Part shown: piece by piece, positions 34,704 to 45,596 of the stretch
Layout of the letters: each line of letters starts with the position of its first letter
Numbering within the stretch: the stretch's first letter is position 1
Assembly (NCBI GenBank): GCA_038249305.1
Contig: JBBRWI010000001.1
Location: forward strand, 1 to 64,000
Source: Humitalea sp038249305
GTDB lineage: Bacteria > Pseudomonadota > Alphaproteobacteria > Acetobacterales > Acetobacteraceae
DNA length: 64,000 nt
Direction: 5' to 3'
Notes under the pieces: model-generated
The model's database searches: none
The model's input: the letters and a program-made list of their open reading frames with translations, nothing else
Told to the model about the DNA's origin: nothing
Translations under genes and position numbers: made by a program

Positions 34704-35024
34704 ATGGAACAGCCGCATTTCGTCTTCGGGCATCTGCCTTTCTGGCTCATTACCTATACGCTGGCGCTGACGGCCTGGGGCTGTATCGGGCGTTTCATGA
34801 TGGCTTTCTTCCTGCCCCCGGAGTCCCCCAACTACATCTGGCGCGGCTTTCGCCTGCTGAGCGACTGGGCCGTCTGGTCCGCCGCCCGCCTCGTGCCAAG
34901 CTACGTGGCACCGCTCTATCTGCCGCTGATTGCCGCCTTCTGGCTCTTCGCGCTGCGCAGCGTCCTGGGCATCCTCATGATCTCGGCTGGCTGGGCGCCG
35001 CGCCTCATGCCGGCGGGGGGCTGA
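34704..35024 (+). CDS. Small integral membrane protein
   Basis: A 106-residue protein with two or three hydrophobic segments (FWLITYTLALTAWGCIGRFMMAFFL; VAPLYLPLIAAFWLFALRSVLGI). A central amphipathic piece (YIWRGFRLLSDWAVWSAARLVPSYV) recalls the topology of YggT-type proteins, but I am not certain of the family. The start ATG 34704 has AGGA about 6 nt upstream. It is the first of three small membrane-protein genes after the symporter terminator, separated from the next by 3 nt. Function unknown. Confidence 0.7.
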   Translation: MEQPHFVFGHLPFWLITYTLALTAWGCIGRFMMAFFLPPESPNYIWRGFRLLSDWAVWSAARLVPSYVAPLYLPLIAAFWLFALRSVLGILMISAGWAPRLMPAGG

Positions 35025-35027
35025 GCC

Positions 35028-35318
35028 ATGACGCCGCAGGGCATTTTCGTTACCATCGTCGCCGTCTGCCTCATCAACGGCTTCATCTCGCCCATGCTGC
35101 CGGTGGTCTGGCACCTGCACCCGGTCTGGATGCCGGAGATGATGCCCTCCACGCGTGAGACGATCTTCTATGGCGCGAGCCTGATCGTCTCCACCGGCAC
35201 CATGCTGCTCTCCGCCGTTCCCGGCGCGATCGGTGAGCGCCTTGGACTTTCGCTGATCAACGCCATGTGGTTGTGGCTCGGCGCGGCGATGCTGCTCGTG
35301 CTATCAGGCTTACGCTGA
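35028..35318 (+). CDS. Small integral membrane protein
   Basis: A 96-residue protein with three likely membrane segments: GIFVTIVAVCLINGFISPML, a central GASLIVSTGTMLLSAVPGAI and LINAMWLWLGAAMLLVLSGL. The His-rich connector VVWHLHPVWMPEMMP lies between the first two. No family is recognised. It starts 3 nt after the preceding gene stop (TGA-GCC-ATG), so the two are co-translated and may form one membrane complex. Confidence 0.7.
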   Translation: MTPQGIFVTIVAVCLINGFISPMLPVVWHLHPVWMPEMMPSTRETIFYGASLIVSTGTMLLSAVPGAIGERLGLSLINAMWLWLGAAMLLVLSGLR

Positions 35319-35364
35319 AGGCGTCCCTTCGGCCTATGCTGGAGCGCTTTCGCGGGAGGCTCCG

Positions 35365-35748
35365 GTGGAAAAGCTGCACGCATTCGCCGACATCTCCATC
35401 CGCCGCGCCTGCGGCTTTGCCGGTCTGGCGATGGTGACGGTAATGATCTCGCTCTCCTTCGACCCGATTTTGGCCTTCCGCACCGGTGCCGAGATCGCGG
35501 CGATCCTCGCCCTGGGCCTGGCCTTCGCGGCCTGGCGCACGCCGCGGCGCAACATGCGCCATACGGAGGTCTATGCCATGCTGCGTGGCGATGGCGTGCC
35601 GTCGAACTGGCTGAAGGCCGAGGCGAACTGCGCGCAGATCGCCGCCGTGCTGCGGACGCGCCTTGCCTGGCATGCCGAGCGCGTGGCGGTCATGGCGGTG
35701 GTCCTCTGGGGTCTGGCCCTGCTGTCCTGGTTGGCGGAGAGCCTGTAG
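35365..35748 (+). CDS. Small membrane protein
   Basis: A 127-residue protein. Two N-terminal hydrophobic segments (CGFAGLAMVTVMISLSF; GAEIAAILALGLAFAAW) are followed by a soluble middle (RRNMRHTEVYAMLRG) and a C-terminal hydrophobic segment (VAVMAVVLWGLALLSWLAESL). GTG 35365 with GGGAGG upstream is the start. It is 46 nt after the preceding small gene, so it is probably in the same transcript. The repeated 107-bp element lies just downstream and may end the transcript. I do not recognise the family. Confidence 0.68.
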   Translation: MEKLHAFADISIRRACGFAGLAMVTVMISLSFDPILAFRTGAEIAAILALGLAFAAWRTPRRNMRHTEVYAMLRGDGVPSNWLKAEANCAQIAAVLRTRLAWHAERVAVMAVVLWGLALLSWLAESL

Positions 35749-35793
35749 CCCCCTTTCAGCACGCCGGTTCGACCGAGACGGCCAGCGCTTCCC

Positions 35794-35900
35794 CTAGAGC
35801 AATATCGGATCAGATGGAATCATCTGATCCGATTTCTTGCTCTAGATTCAACGGCTTCTAGAGCACGAGATCGATCCACTTGGATCGATCGTGCTCTAAG
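35794..35900. repeat. 107-bp double-hairpin repeat, copy B (inverted)
   Basis: It is the exact reverse complement of 2434-2540: the ATCGGATCAGATG hairpin comes first and the GATCGATCCA hairpin second. It lies at the end of two converging genes and runs into the minus-strand frame that ends at 35858, giving that protein its last 12 residues and stop codon. Confidence 0.9.
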
Positions 35901-36388
35901 GCAATCTCCACCCATTGGCCGACGCGGATGTCGCGCAGCAGAGCCTGCATTTCCGGACGGCGCACCGCGGCCAGGCGCGGCTGGCCCTTCGGGCCCACGA
36001 AGCCCACCGTATTCGCTGTCGTATCGACCGAGGTGATCGTCACCCGCACCCGGACCTGGTCGCCCACAGCGCCCGCGGGGCGCTGACCCGGTTCCGCGCG
36101 TATGGCCACGAATTCGGCCGAGGGCGTGGCGCGCCGGTCGGAACGATCTGTGCCGCGACCGCCTGGAACTGCGTCACCGTCACCCGGTCGCCGGAACGGA
36201 TCTGGTCGAAGTTGCGCACGCCGGCGCCGACGCGCAGCGTCAGCAGCGGGCCTGCCTGGCCGCGCACCAGCACCTCGCGGGCGGTCCATCGTCTCGGCGA
36301 TCCCGACCAGGGTGATTTCGTCAGCGCAGGCGGCCGAAGCCTGGCACACGGCCAACAGCGGCAGCAGATGGGCGGTGCAGTGGCGCAT
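35858..36388 (-). pseudogene. Secreted protein gene with compensating frameshifts
   Basis: It starts ATG 36388 with a signal peptide (MRHCTAHLLPLLAVCQASAACA). The natural-looking sequence moves between frames: ADEITLVGIAETM, then near 36280-36290 the coherent text continues in the +1 frame (AREVLVRGQAGPLLTLRVGAG, VRNFDQIRSGDRVTVTQF), and near 36121-36140 it returns to the first frame (ATPSAEFVAIRAEPG ... VRVTITSVDTTANTVGFV). The original frame remains open throughout, giving a full-length protein with about 50 altered, Arg/Gly-rich residues. Its last 12 residues are encoded by the repeat element. Two real indels or two sequence errors would look the same. Confidence 0.7.
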
Positions 36389-36466
36389 GGGGATTCTGCG
36401 CGCGATGGTCGTAAAGGCTGGGGCGCCTGGCGCCGTCAGCAGCAAGCGGTTCGCAAATGCGCCGGA

Positions 36467-37933
36467 TCAAGGCCGCGTGGCGACGACCCGCCGCCGTGGT
36501 GCCGGGACGGCTGACGGCGACGGTGCCAGCCCTTCCGCCATGCCGCGCAGCACCGGATTTTCCGCTACCAACCGTTCGCCATAAGCAACGAGCGCCACCA
36601 CATCCTCAGCCGGGATGCTGAGGCCGGTCGGGATCGACTGCAGCCGCGCCCGTTCCACAGGATCGTCGATCCCGGACAGGGCCACATGCACCAGCGCGCC
36701 CTGCACGTCACCGCAGGGCCGGCCGTCGATCACCGGCGCTTCCCGGCAGCGGAACGCCGCCATCCGCTCGGCCAGCCCCTTCACCTGCGTTTCGGCCAGC
36801 AGCAGCGTTTCGAAATTGTAGCTGTCGATCTGCGTGCCCGAGACGGCGCCGAAGATGTTGGACAACCCGTTGACCAGGCGTTGCTGGCCGAGCGTCGGGT
36901 CGGGGGCCGCCTGCCCATCGACGCTGATGACCAGGATGCGGCGGGTGCGGCGGGCGATGTTTCGGAACACGCCATCGCCGTCGTCAAGCGCGATGAACGT
37001 GTTCAGCATCCCGCGCAGCGCCAGGTTGTCGGCGATGCCGCCATCCATCAGGTGTACCCAGCGCGTGCGGTCGGGATCGGCGTAGCGGTTGGCGATGCGG
37101 GCGAGTTGGGCGCGCCGGGCTTCCTCGCTGCGCGGATCGGCCCAGGCCGACGGCGGCGCCAGCGGCGGCCGCTGCCCACCGCAGAGGCTTACGTGGTTCT
37201 CCAGCGTAATCGGGCTGAACAACACGGGAAATCCGTTCGACGCGGCGACCGCGCGCGACACCGGGAACCTGTTCAGGTCCGAACACAGCAGCCCGAAATT
37301 GGTGCCCAGGAAGGGGAAGGAGACCCCATTGGCGATGTCGGTCGCGTTGACCGAGATCAGTGGCCGGCCCCGCCGCGCCAGATCGCCATAGGTGGCACGG
37401 CGAAACATCAGCGTGTCATAGACCTGCGCCATGCGGTCGTTGGTGCCGAAGAAGGGATTGACGATCCAGTCCCAGTTCCACGGCAGCAGCCAGGCGCCGT
37501 AGATATATGCGTTGATGTCCACGTTCAGGAATTCGGCGGGAAACGTCTCGAAGCTGCGGTCGCGGTAGAGCCCGTAGTGCATCGCCGGGAAACTGCCGCC
37601 CGAGACGCCGGAGATGTAATCGACCAGATCCAGCAACCGGCGTTCGGGCTGGCCGTCGCGTCGCACCGGTATGCCGCGCAGGCCGCGCAGCACGCCATGC
37701 GCGAAGGCGGCCGAACGCTTGCCGCCGCCCGAGAAGGCGACGAAGACAAGCAGGTCATCGCCGTCTTCGTCGCTGTCGCGCATCAGGTTCAGCAGGCCGT
37801 AGTTGGCGGCGTAGTCCGGTGGCCCCGCCGCGGTCATCGCGAGCGGCTGGTTCATCGGCACCTGCACGCTGCCGCAAGCGCCGAGCGCCAGCAGCAGCAA
37901 GGCCGCGAGACTGTTTGTCACCCGACCCGGCAT
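36467..37933 (-). CDS. Patatin-like phospholipase lipoprotein
   Basis: A 488-residue outer-membrane or periplasmic lipoprotein (lipobox LGAC after MPGRVTNSLAALLLLA) with a patatin catalytic domain. The oxyanion loop is FSGGGKRSAAFAHGVL (about residues 71-86), the nucleophile elbow GVSGGS (Ser), and the Asp of the dyad in the DGGIADNLAL motif. Such enzymes hydrolyse acyl esters of lipids. ATG 37933 has GGAGGGG about 9 nt upstream; the frame continues upstream into the dehydrogenase gene and is ignored. It is 35 nt downstream of the aldehyde dehydrogenase stop. The substrate is unknown. Confidence 0.87.
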   Translation of the reverse strand: MPGRVTNSLAALLLLALGACGSVQVPMNQPLAMTAAGPPDYAANYGLLNLMRDSDEDGDDLLVFVAFSGGGKRSAAFAHGVLRGLRGIPVRRDGQPERRLLDLVDYISGVSGGSFPAMHYGLYRDRSFETFPAEFLNVDINAYIYGAWLLPWNWDWIVNPFFGTNDRMAQVYDTLMFRRATYGDLARRGRPLISVNATDIANGVSFPFLGTNFGLLCSDLNRFPVSRAVAASNGFPVLFSPITLENHVSLCGGQRPPLAPPSAWADPRSEEARRAQLARIANRYADPDRTRWVHLMDGGIADNLALRGMLNTFIALDDGDGVFRNIARRTRRILVISVDGQAAPDPTLGQQRLVNGLSNIFGAVSGTQIDSYNFETLLLAETQVKGLAERMAAFRCREAPVIDGRPCGDVQGALVHVALSGIDDPVERARLQSIPTGLSIPAEDVVALVAYGERLVAENPVLRGMAEGLAPSPSAVPAPRRRVVATRP

Positions 37934-37968
37934 GCCGCATCCCCTCCGCTTCTGGCAGCCTATACGGT

Positions 37969-39411
37969 TCAGGCCAGCACGTAGGCCGTCTTCACCATCG
38001 TGTAGAATTCCCGCGCATAGGCGCCCTGTTCGCGCGGGCCGTAGGAGGAGCCTTTCCGCCCGCCGAAGGGCACATGGTAATCCACCCCGGCCGTCGGCAG
38101 GTTGACCATCACCATCCCCGCCTGCGCCGCCCGCTGGAAATGCCGCGCGTGCTTCAGGCTGGTCGTACAGATGCCTGAGGACAGGCCGAATTCTGTGTCG
38201 TTCGCCGCGACCAATGCCGCGTCGTAGTCCTTCACCCGCTGCACGCTGGCGACCGGGCCGAAGATTTCCTCGCGCGCGATCCGCATGGTGGGTGCGGTGC
38301 CGGTGAACAGGGCCGGTTGCAGGTAGAAACCCTTCTTGGGGCGGTTCAGCACCTCGCCGCCAAAGGCCAGGGTCGCGCCTTCCTTGCGACCGACCTCGAT
38401 GTAGTCGAGGTCCTGCTGGAACTGCGCCGCATCGACGACCGGGCCGATATCGGTGCCGGCGGCCAGCGCGTCGTCCACCTTCAGCGCCTGCATCTTCTCG
38501 ATCACCGCCGCGACGAAGCGGTCGTGGATGCCCTCGGTCACGATGAAGCGGGACGATGCGGTGCAGCGTTGTCCGGTCGAGAAGAACGCGCCGTTCACAG
38601 CACACCCCACCGCGACCCCGAGGTCGGCATCGTCCAGCACGACCAGCGGGTTCTTGCCGCCCATCTCCAACTGCACCTTGGCCCCGCGCGCCACGCATTT
38701 CTGCGCGATGGCGCGGCCGGTGCCGACCGACCCCGTGAAGGTCACGGCATCGACATCCGGGCTGTTCACGATGACATCGCCGACCACGCTGCCCTTGCCG
38801 CAGACCAGGTTCAGCACGCCCTTCGGCAGGCCTGCGCGGTGCAGGATATCGACCAGCGCCGAGGCCGATCCCGGCACCAGCTCCGCCGGCTTGATGACGA
38901 TGCAATTGCCATAGGCCAGGGCCGGCGCGATCTTCCAGGCCGGGATCGCGATCGGAAAGTTCCACGGCGTGATCATGCCGATCACGCCGACCGGTTCGCG
39001 GGTGATCTCGATATGCACGCCGGGGCGGGTGCTGGTCGCCACCTCGCCATTCAGGCGCAGCGCTTCGCCCGCGAAAAACTTCAGTATCTGGCCGGCACGG
39101 GTCGCCTCGCCGATGCCTTCGGGCAAGGTCTTGCCTTCCTCACGCGACAATAGCCGGCCCAACTCCTCGCGCCGGGCCAGGACTTCGGTGCCGGCCGCGT
39201 CCAGGATATCGAAGCGGGCCTGGGGGCTCGCGGCGGCCCAGGCCGGGAAGGCGGCGCGGGCCGCGGCGATGGCGGCCTGGGCGTCGGCGGCGCTGCCGCT
39301 CGGGTAGGCGCCGATGATGTCGGAGGTGTCGGAGGGGTTGATGTTGTCGATCATGCGGTCGGCCTTGACCCACTCGCCGGCGATCAGGTTGCCGTGGCTG
39401 CCTTCGGGCAT
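37969..39411 (-). CDS. Aldehyde dehydrogenase, 2,5-dioxovalerate (ketoglutarate semialdehyde) type
   Basis: A 480-residue NAD(P)-dependent aldehyde dehydrogenase. NAD-binding and catalytic segments are intact: TPWNFPIAIPAWKIAPAL, FTGSVGTGRAIA, the catalytic Glu in QLEMGGKNP and Cys in STGQRCTASSR. The C-terminal VDYHVPFGGRKGSSYGPREQG is typical of the group that oxidises alpha-ketoglutarate semialdehyde at the end of sugar-acid and hydroxyproline breakdown. Neighbours (SDR, ilvD-type dehydratase) are compatible with a sugar-acid route but do not prove it. Start ATG 39411. Confidence 0.83.
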   Translation of the reverse strand: MPEGSHGNLIAGEWVKADRMIDNINPSDTSDIIGAYPSGSAADAQAAIAAARAAFPAWAAASPQARFDILDAAGTEVLARREELGRLLSREEGKTLPEGIGEATRAGQILKFFAGEALRLNGEVATSTRPGVHIEITREPVGVIGMITPWNFPIAIPAWKIAPALAYGNCIVIKPAELVPGSASALVDILHRAGLPKGVLNLVCGKGSVVGDVIVNSPDVDAVTFTGSVGTGRAIAQKCVARGAKVQLEMGGKNPLVVLDDADLGVAVGCAVNGAFFSTGQRCTASSRFIVTEGIHDRFVAAVIEKMQALKVDDALAAGTDIGPVVDAAQFQQDLDYIEVGRKEGATLAFGGEVLNRPKKGFYLQPALFTGTAPTMRIAREEIFGPVASVQRVKDYDAALVAANDTEFGLSSGICTTSLKHARHFQRAAQAGMVMVNLPTAGVDYHVPFGGRKGSSYGPREQGAYAREFYTMVKTAYVLA

Positions 39412-39444
39412 TGGTTTTCTCCCTTGTTCATTGGGCCGGACGTG

Positions 39445-40242
39445 TCAGTCGCGGTCGTTCATCGCGCGCAGGGTCGGCAGGCCGATGCCAGCGGCCTCGA
39501 AGCCACCATCCACCGCCAGGATCTGCCCGGTGATGTAGGTCGCGCGGTCGCTGCACAGATAGAAGATGGCATCCGCCAACTCACTCTCCAACCCATAGCG
39601 GTTGAGCGGCACGGCGGCGTGGTAATCGGCGCGGATCTGCGCCGTATGCACCGCGGCCGCCATCGCCGTATCGACCGGGCCTGGTGCGACCGCATTGACC
39701 CTAATGCCGACGTTGGCGAGTTCGACCGCCTGCTGCCTGGTCAGATGCGCCAGCCCCGCCTTGCTGGTGCCATAGGCGACCCGCAGCGTGGAGGCGCGCA
39801 GGCCGGAGATGGATGTCACATTGACCACCGCCCCGCCGCCATGCGCCAGCATCAGCGGCACCGCCGCCTGCGTCATCAGGAACGGCCCGGTCAAATTCAC
39901 CGCCATCACCCGCGCCCAATCCTCGGGCGTCGTCTGTTGCAGCGGCTTGAAGATCGCGATGCCGGCATTGTTCACCAGCGCGTCCAGCCGGCCGAAGCGT
40001 TCGGCCAGCAGACGCAGCGCCTCGGCCACCGCCGCCGCATCCGACACGTCGCAGACCAGCGCCATGGTCCGCGCCGGCAGGGCGATATCGGCCATCGCCG
40101 CGGCGATCGTCGCCGGGTCGTTGTCCAGCAGCGCGACACGATAGCCCTCGGCCAGGAAGCGCCGCACCGCCGCCAGCCCGATGCCGCGCGCGGCACCGGT
40201 GACCAAAGCGACGCGGGGGGTGTCAGATGTCGGCGTAGACAT
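39445..40242 (-). CDS. Short-chain dehydrogenase/reductase
   Basis: A 265-residue classical SDR. The cofactor loop TGAARGIG is at about residues 15-22 and an aspartate (ALLDND) at the end of beta2 points to NAD(H). The NNAG motif, the catalytic Ser in NVTSISG, and YGTSK (Tyr/Lys) are present. The start ATG 40242 overlaps the end of ilvD by 20 nt, so it is probably co-transcribed from the valS-ilvD side. The substrate is likely a secondary alcohol or sugar, inferred only from the family. Confidence 0.88.
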   Translation of the reverse strand: MSTPTSDTPRVALVTGAARGIGLAAVRRFLAEGYRVALLDNDPATIAAAMADIALPARTMALVCDVSDAAAVAEALRLLAERFGRLDALVNNAGIAIFKPLQQTTPEDWARVMAVNLTGPFLMTQAAVPLMLAHGGGAVVNVTSISGLRASTLRVAYGTSKAGLAHLTRQQAVELANVGIRVNAVAPGPVDTAMAAAVHTAQIRADYHAAVPLNRYGLESELADAIFYLCSDRATYITGQILAVDGGFEAAGIGLPTLRAMNDRD

Positions 40243-41941
40243 GGGTCTCGGCCGCCCCCCCCGGATGCGTCACGGCACCCAGATTGGCGGGCCCGACCAG
40301 CTGCGCATATTTCCACAGCGCCCCGGCGTTGTAGTCGGTGCCCCGCGGCTTCCAGGCGGCGCGGCGGGCGGCGATCTCAGCCTCCGGCACCAGCATGTCG
40401 ATGGTGCCGAGGGCTGCGTCGATCACGATGCGATCGCCATTCTTCAGCAGCGCGATCGGGCCGCCGATCGCGGCTTCCGGCCCGACGTGGCCGACGCAGA
40501 AGCCGCGCGTGGCGCCGGAGAAGCGGCCATCGGTGATCAGCGCGACCTCACCGCCCATGCCCTGGCCGTAGATGGCGGCGGTGGTGGACAGCATCTCCCG
40601 CATGCCGGGCCCACCCTTGGGGCCTTCGTAGCGGATGATGATGACGTCGCCCGGCTTGTAGGCGCGGGCATCGACTGCCGCAAAAGCGTCTTCCTCGCAA
40701 TCGAAGCACAGCGCCGTGCCCTCGAAGCGCAATTCGGTCATGCCGGCGACTTTGACGATGGCACCGTCGGGGGCGAGGTTGCCCTTGAGGCCAACGACGC
40801 CACCGGTCGGCGACAGCGGGTCCGACACCGGCCGGATCACGTCCTGGTCCTTCGGGAAGATCACGTCGCGGTGGTTCTCGGCCAGGGTCTTGCCGGTCAC
40901 CGTCAGGCAATCGCCATGCAGCAGCCCCGCATCGAGCAGCGCCCGCACGATGATGGGAACGCCGCCGACCTTGAACACATCGAAAGCCACATAGCGTCCG
41001 CCGGGCTTGAGGTCGGCGATATAGGGGGTCCGGCGCATGATTTCGGCGACGTCCTGCAGGGTGAACTTGATCCCCGCCTCATGCGCCATCGCCGGCAAAT
41101 GCAGCGCGGCATTGGTCGAACCGCCCGTGGCGCCGACGATGATCGCGGCGTTTTCCAGCGACTTCATCGTCACGATGTCGCGCGGGCGGATGTTCTTCTT
41201 CAGCAGTTCCATCACCGCCTTGCCCGATTCCACGGCCCAGCGGTCGCGGTCCTCGTAAGGCGCGGGGGCGCCGGCGGAATTGGTCAGGGCGAGGCCGATC
41301 GCCTCCGACACCGTCGCCATGGTGTTGGCGGTGAACTGCCCGCCGCAGGCCCCGGCCGAGGGACAGGCGACGCATTCCAATTCGTGCAGGTCTTCGTCCG
41401 ACATGTTGCCGGCTGCGTGCTGGCCCACGGCCTCGAACACATCGACGACGGTGACATCCTTCCCCTTGAAGGTGCCGGGCAGGATCGAGCCGCCGTACAT
41501 GAACACGCTCGGCACGTTCAGCCGCAGCATGGCCATCATCATCCCCGGCAGCGACTTGTCGCAGCCGGCCAGCCCGACCAGCGCATCATAGCAATGGCCG
41601 CGCATGGTCAGTTCCACCGTGTCGGCGATGGCATCCCGACTGGCGAGGGACGACTTCATCCCCTGGTGACCCATGGCGATGCCGTCGGTGACCGTGATGG
41701 TGGTGAATTCGCGCGGGCTGCCGAAAGCCTGCTTGACGCCGATCTTCACGCTCTGCGCCTGGCGCGACAGCGCGATGTTGCAGGGGGCTGCTTCGTTCCA
41801 GCAGGTCGCGACGCCGACCAGCGGCTGGGCGATCTCCTCCTCGGTCATGCCCATGGCGTAGTAGTAGGAGCGATGCGGGGCGCGCGACGGACCGATGGTC
41901 ACGTGGCGCGACGGCATGCGGGACTTGTCCCAGACGGTCAT
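40223..41941 (-). CDS. ilvD: Dihydroxy-acid dehydratase
   Basis: A 572-residue Fe-S enzyme that dehydrates dihydroxy-isovalerate or dihydroxy-methylvalerate in valine/isoleucine synthesis. Cysteine ligand contexts are present: ATCWNEAAPC, LAGCDKSLPGM and CPSAGACGGQFTANTM. The Mg/Lys segment GGSTN and the C-terminal ITDGRFSGATRGF are typical. Length and motifs fit IlvD proper better than sugar-acid dehydratases. It begins ATG 41941, 20 nt after valS ends, consistent with one transcript for valS-ilvD-SDR. Confidence 0.93.
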   Translation of the reverse strand: MTVWDKSRMPSRHVTIGPSRAPHRSYYYAMGMTEEEIAQPLVGVATCWNEAAPCNIALSRQAQSVKIGVKQAFGSPREFTTITVTDGIAMGHQGMKSSLASRDAIADTVELTMRGHCYDALVGLAGCDKSLPGMMMAMLRLNVPSVFMYGGSILPGTFKGKDVTVVDVFEAVGQHAAGNMSDEDLHELECVACPSAGACGGQFTANTMATVSEAIGLALTNSAGAPAPYEDRDRWAVESGKAVMELLKKNIRPRDIVTMKSLENAAIIVGATGGSTNAALHLPAMAHEAGIKFTLQDVAEIMRRTPYIADLKPGGRYVAFDVFKVGGVPIIVRALLDAGLLHGDCLTVTGKTLAENHRDVIFPKDQDVIRPVSDPLSPTGGVVGLKGNLAPDGAIVKVAGMTELRFEGTALCFDCEEDAFAAVDARAYKPGDVIIIRYEGPKGGPGMREMLSTTAAIYGQGMGGEVALITDGRFSGATRGFCVGHVGPEAAIGGPIALLKNGDRIVIDAALGTIDMLVPEAEIAARRAAWKPRGTDYNAGALWKYAQLVGPANLGAVTHPGGAAETHVYADI

Positions 41942-41961
41942 TGTTTGGCGTTCCCTTGTGG

Positions 41962-44706
<2,745 letters not shown>

Positions 44707-44921
44707 CCCTGTGGCGCGGCGCGTCCCGCGTCAAGGGCAGGGTACGCCATGGGCCGCACCGGATCGTGGCGCAGATCCGTCACGCCCATGGTGGGCGGCA
44801 GGCAGCGGTAAGACGCCCGCGCCAGGGTCCTGCGCCAAGCCAGGAGGCGGCTGACCGCCCCCTTCGGAACCAGGACCGATCGGCCGCGGGGATCAGGCCA
44901 GGAACCGCCCCCGCCAGCCCG

Positions 44922-45443
44922 CTATTGCGGTGGCGCTCGCCGCCAGACTGTCTGGAGGGTCATGCCATTCGGCGTCCTCGGGTTGCTGCACGCAAGCTCG
45001 GTCGCGGTCAACACGGTGACGATCCGCCGTTGTGCCGGCCCGCCCAGCAGGTTCGCATAGGTGCTGCCCCCAAGCGTGAGGGATTTGCCGGCCTCATCGA
45101 CAGCATAGGTGCCGAAGTAGGCGATCGAGTCCCGGACGACCGTCATGGCCTCCTCCGGGGTCGCGCGGGCGCGGTCGTTTGCCGCCAGGCGGGGAATGTC
45201 CGCCTGCGACTGGAACAGGCTGAAGTGGCCGTCGCGGGAGAACATCATGATGCCCTTCGGGGTGGCGCCGAATGGCTCGCCTCGGATGCCACCCTCCCGC
45301 TCGCTCACCACCGAGACCAGGCTCCACACGCCAACGATCACATCAGCGATCATTGGCGCCTGCGCTGCGGCCGGCCTTGCTGGAAGACACGAAAAACCCA
45401 GCAGGATCGCTGCGGGCAGGCCCAAGCCAGTCCGACGACGCAT
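44922..45443 (-). CDS. Secreted lipocalin-like domain protein
   Basis: A 173-residue protein with a signal peptide (LGLPAAILLGFSCLPARPAAAQA) followed by a lipocalin-like fold: VGVWSLVSVVSE, GIMMFSRDGHFSLFQS, YFGTYAVDEAGKSLTL. This resembles the small bacterial Lipocalin_5-type domain that may bind hydrophobic molecules in the periplasm. ATG 45443 has AAGGA 7 nt upstream; the ATG 24 nt further upstream is less supported. It sits between popZ and valS with about 150-215 bp on each side, so it looks inserted. No other function can be given. Confidence 0.78.
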   Translation of the reverse strand: MRRRTGLGLPAAILLGFSCLPARPAAAQAPMIADVIVGVWSLVSVVSEREGGIRGEPFGATPKGIMMFSRDGHFSLFQSQADIPRLAANDRARATPEEAMTVVRDSIAYFGTYAVDEAGKSLTLGGSTYANLLGGPAQRRIVTVLTATELACSNPRTPNGMTLQTVWRRAPPQ

Positions 45444-45596
45444 TACATCGTCCTTAAGCCACGCCATGGGGCGGTGACTAATTATTCATGGAAAGCGAAT
45501 GACGCTGCAAGGACGAAAGACGCCGACCCGCAGCGTTTGTACCTGACGCGCCTAAAGGCTCTCCCTGGCGCCCGGCGATTCGGCCCGCAGCCTGCC

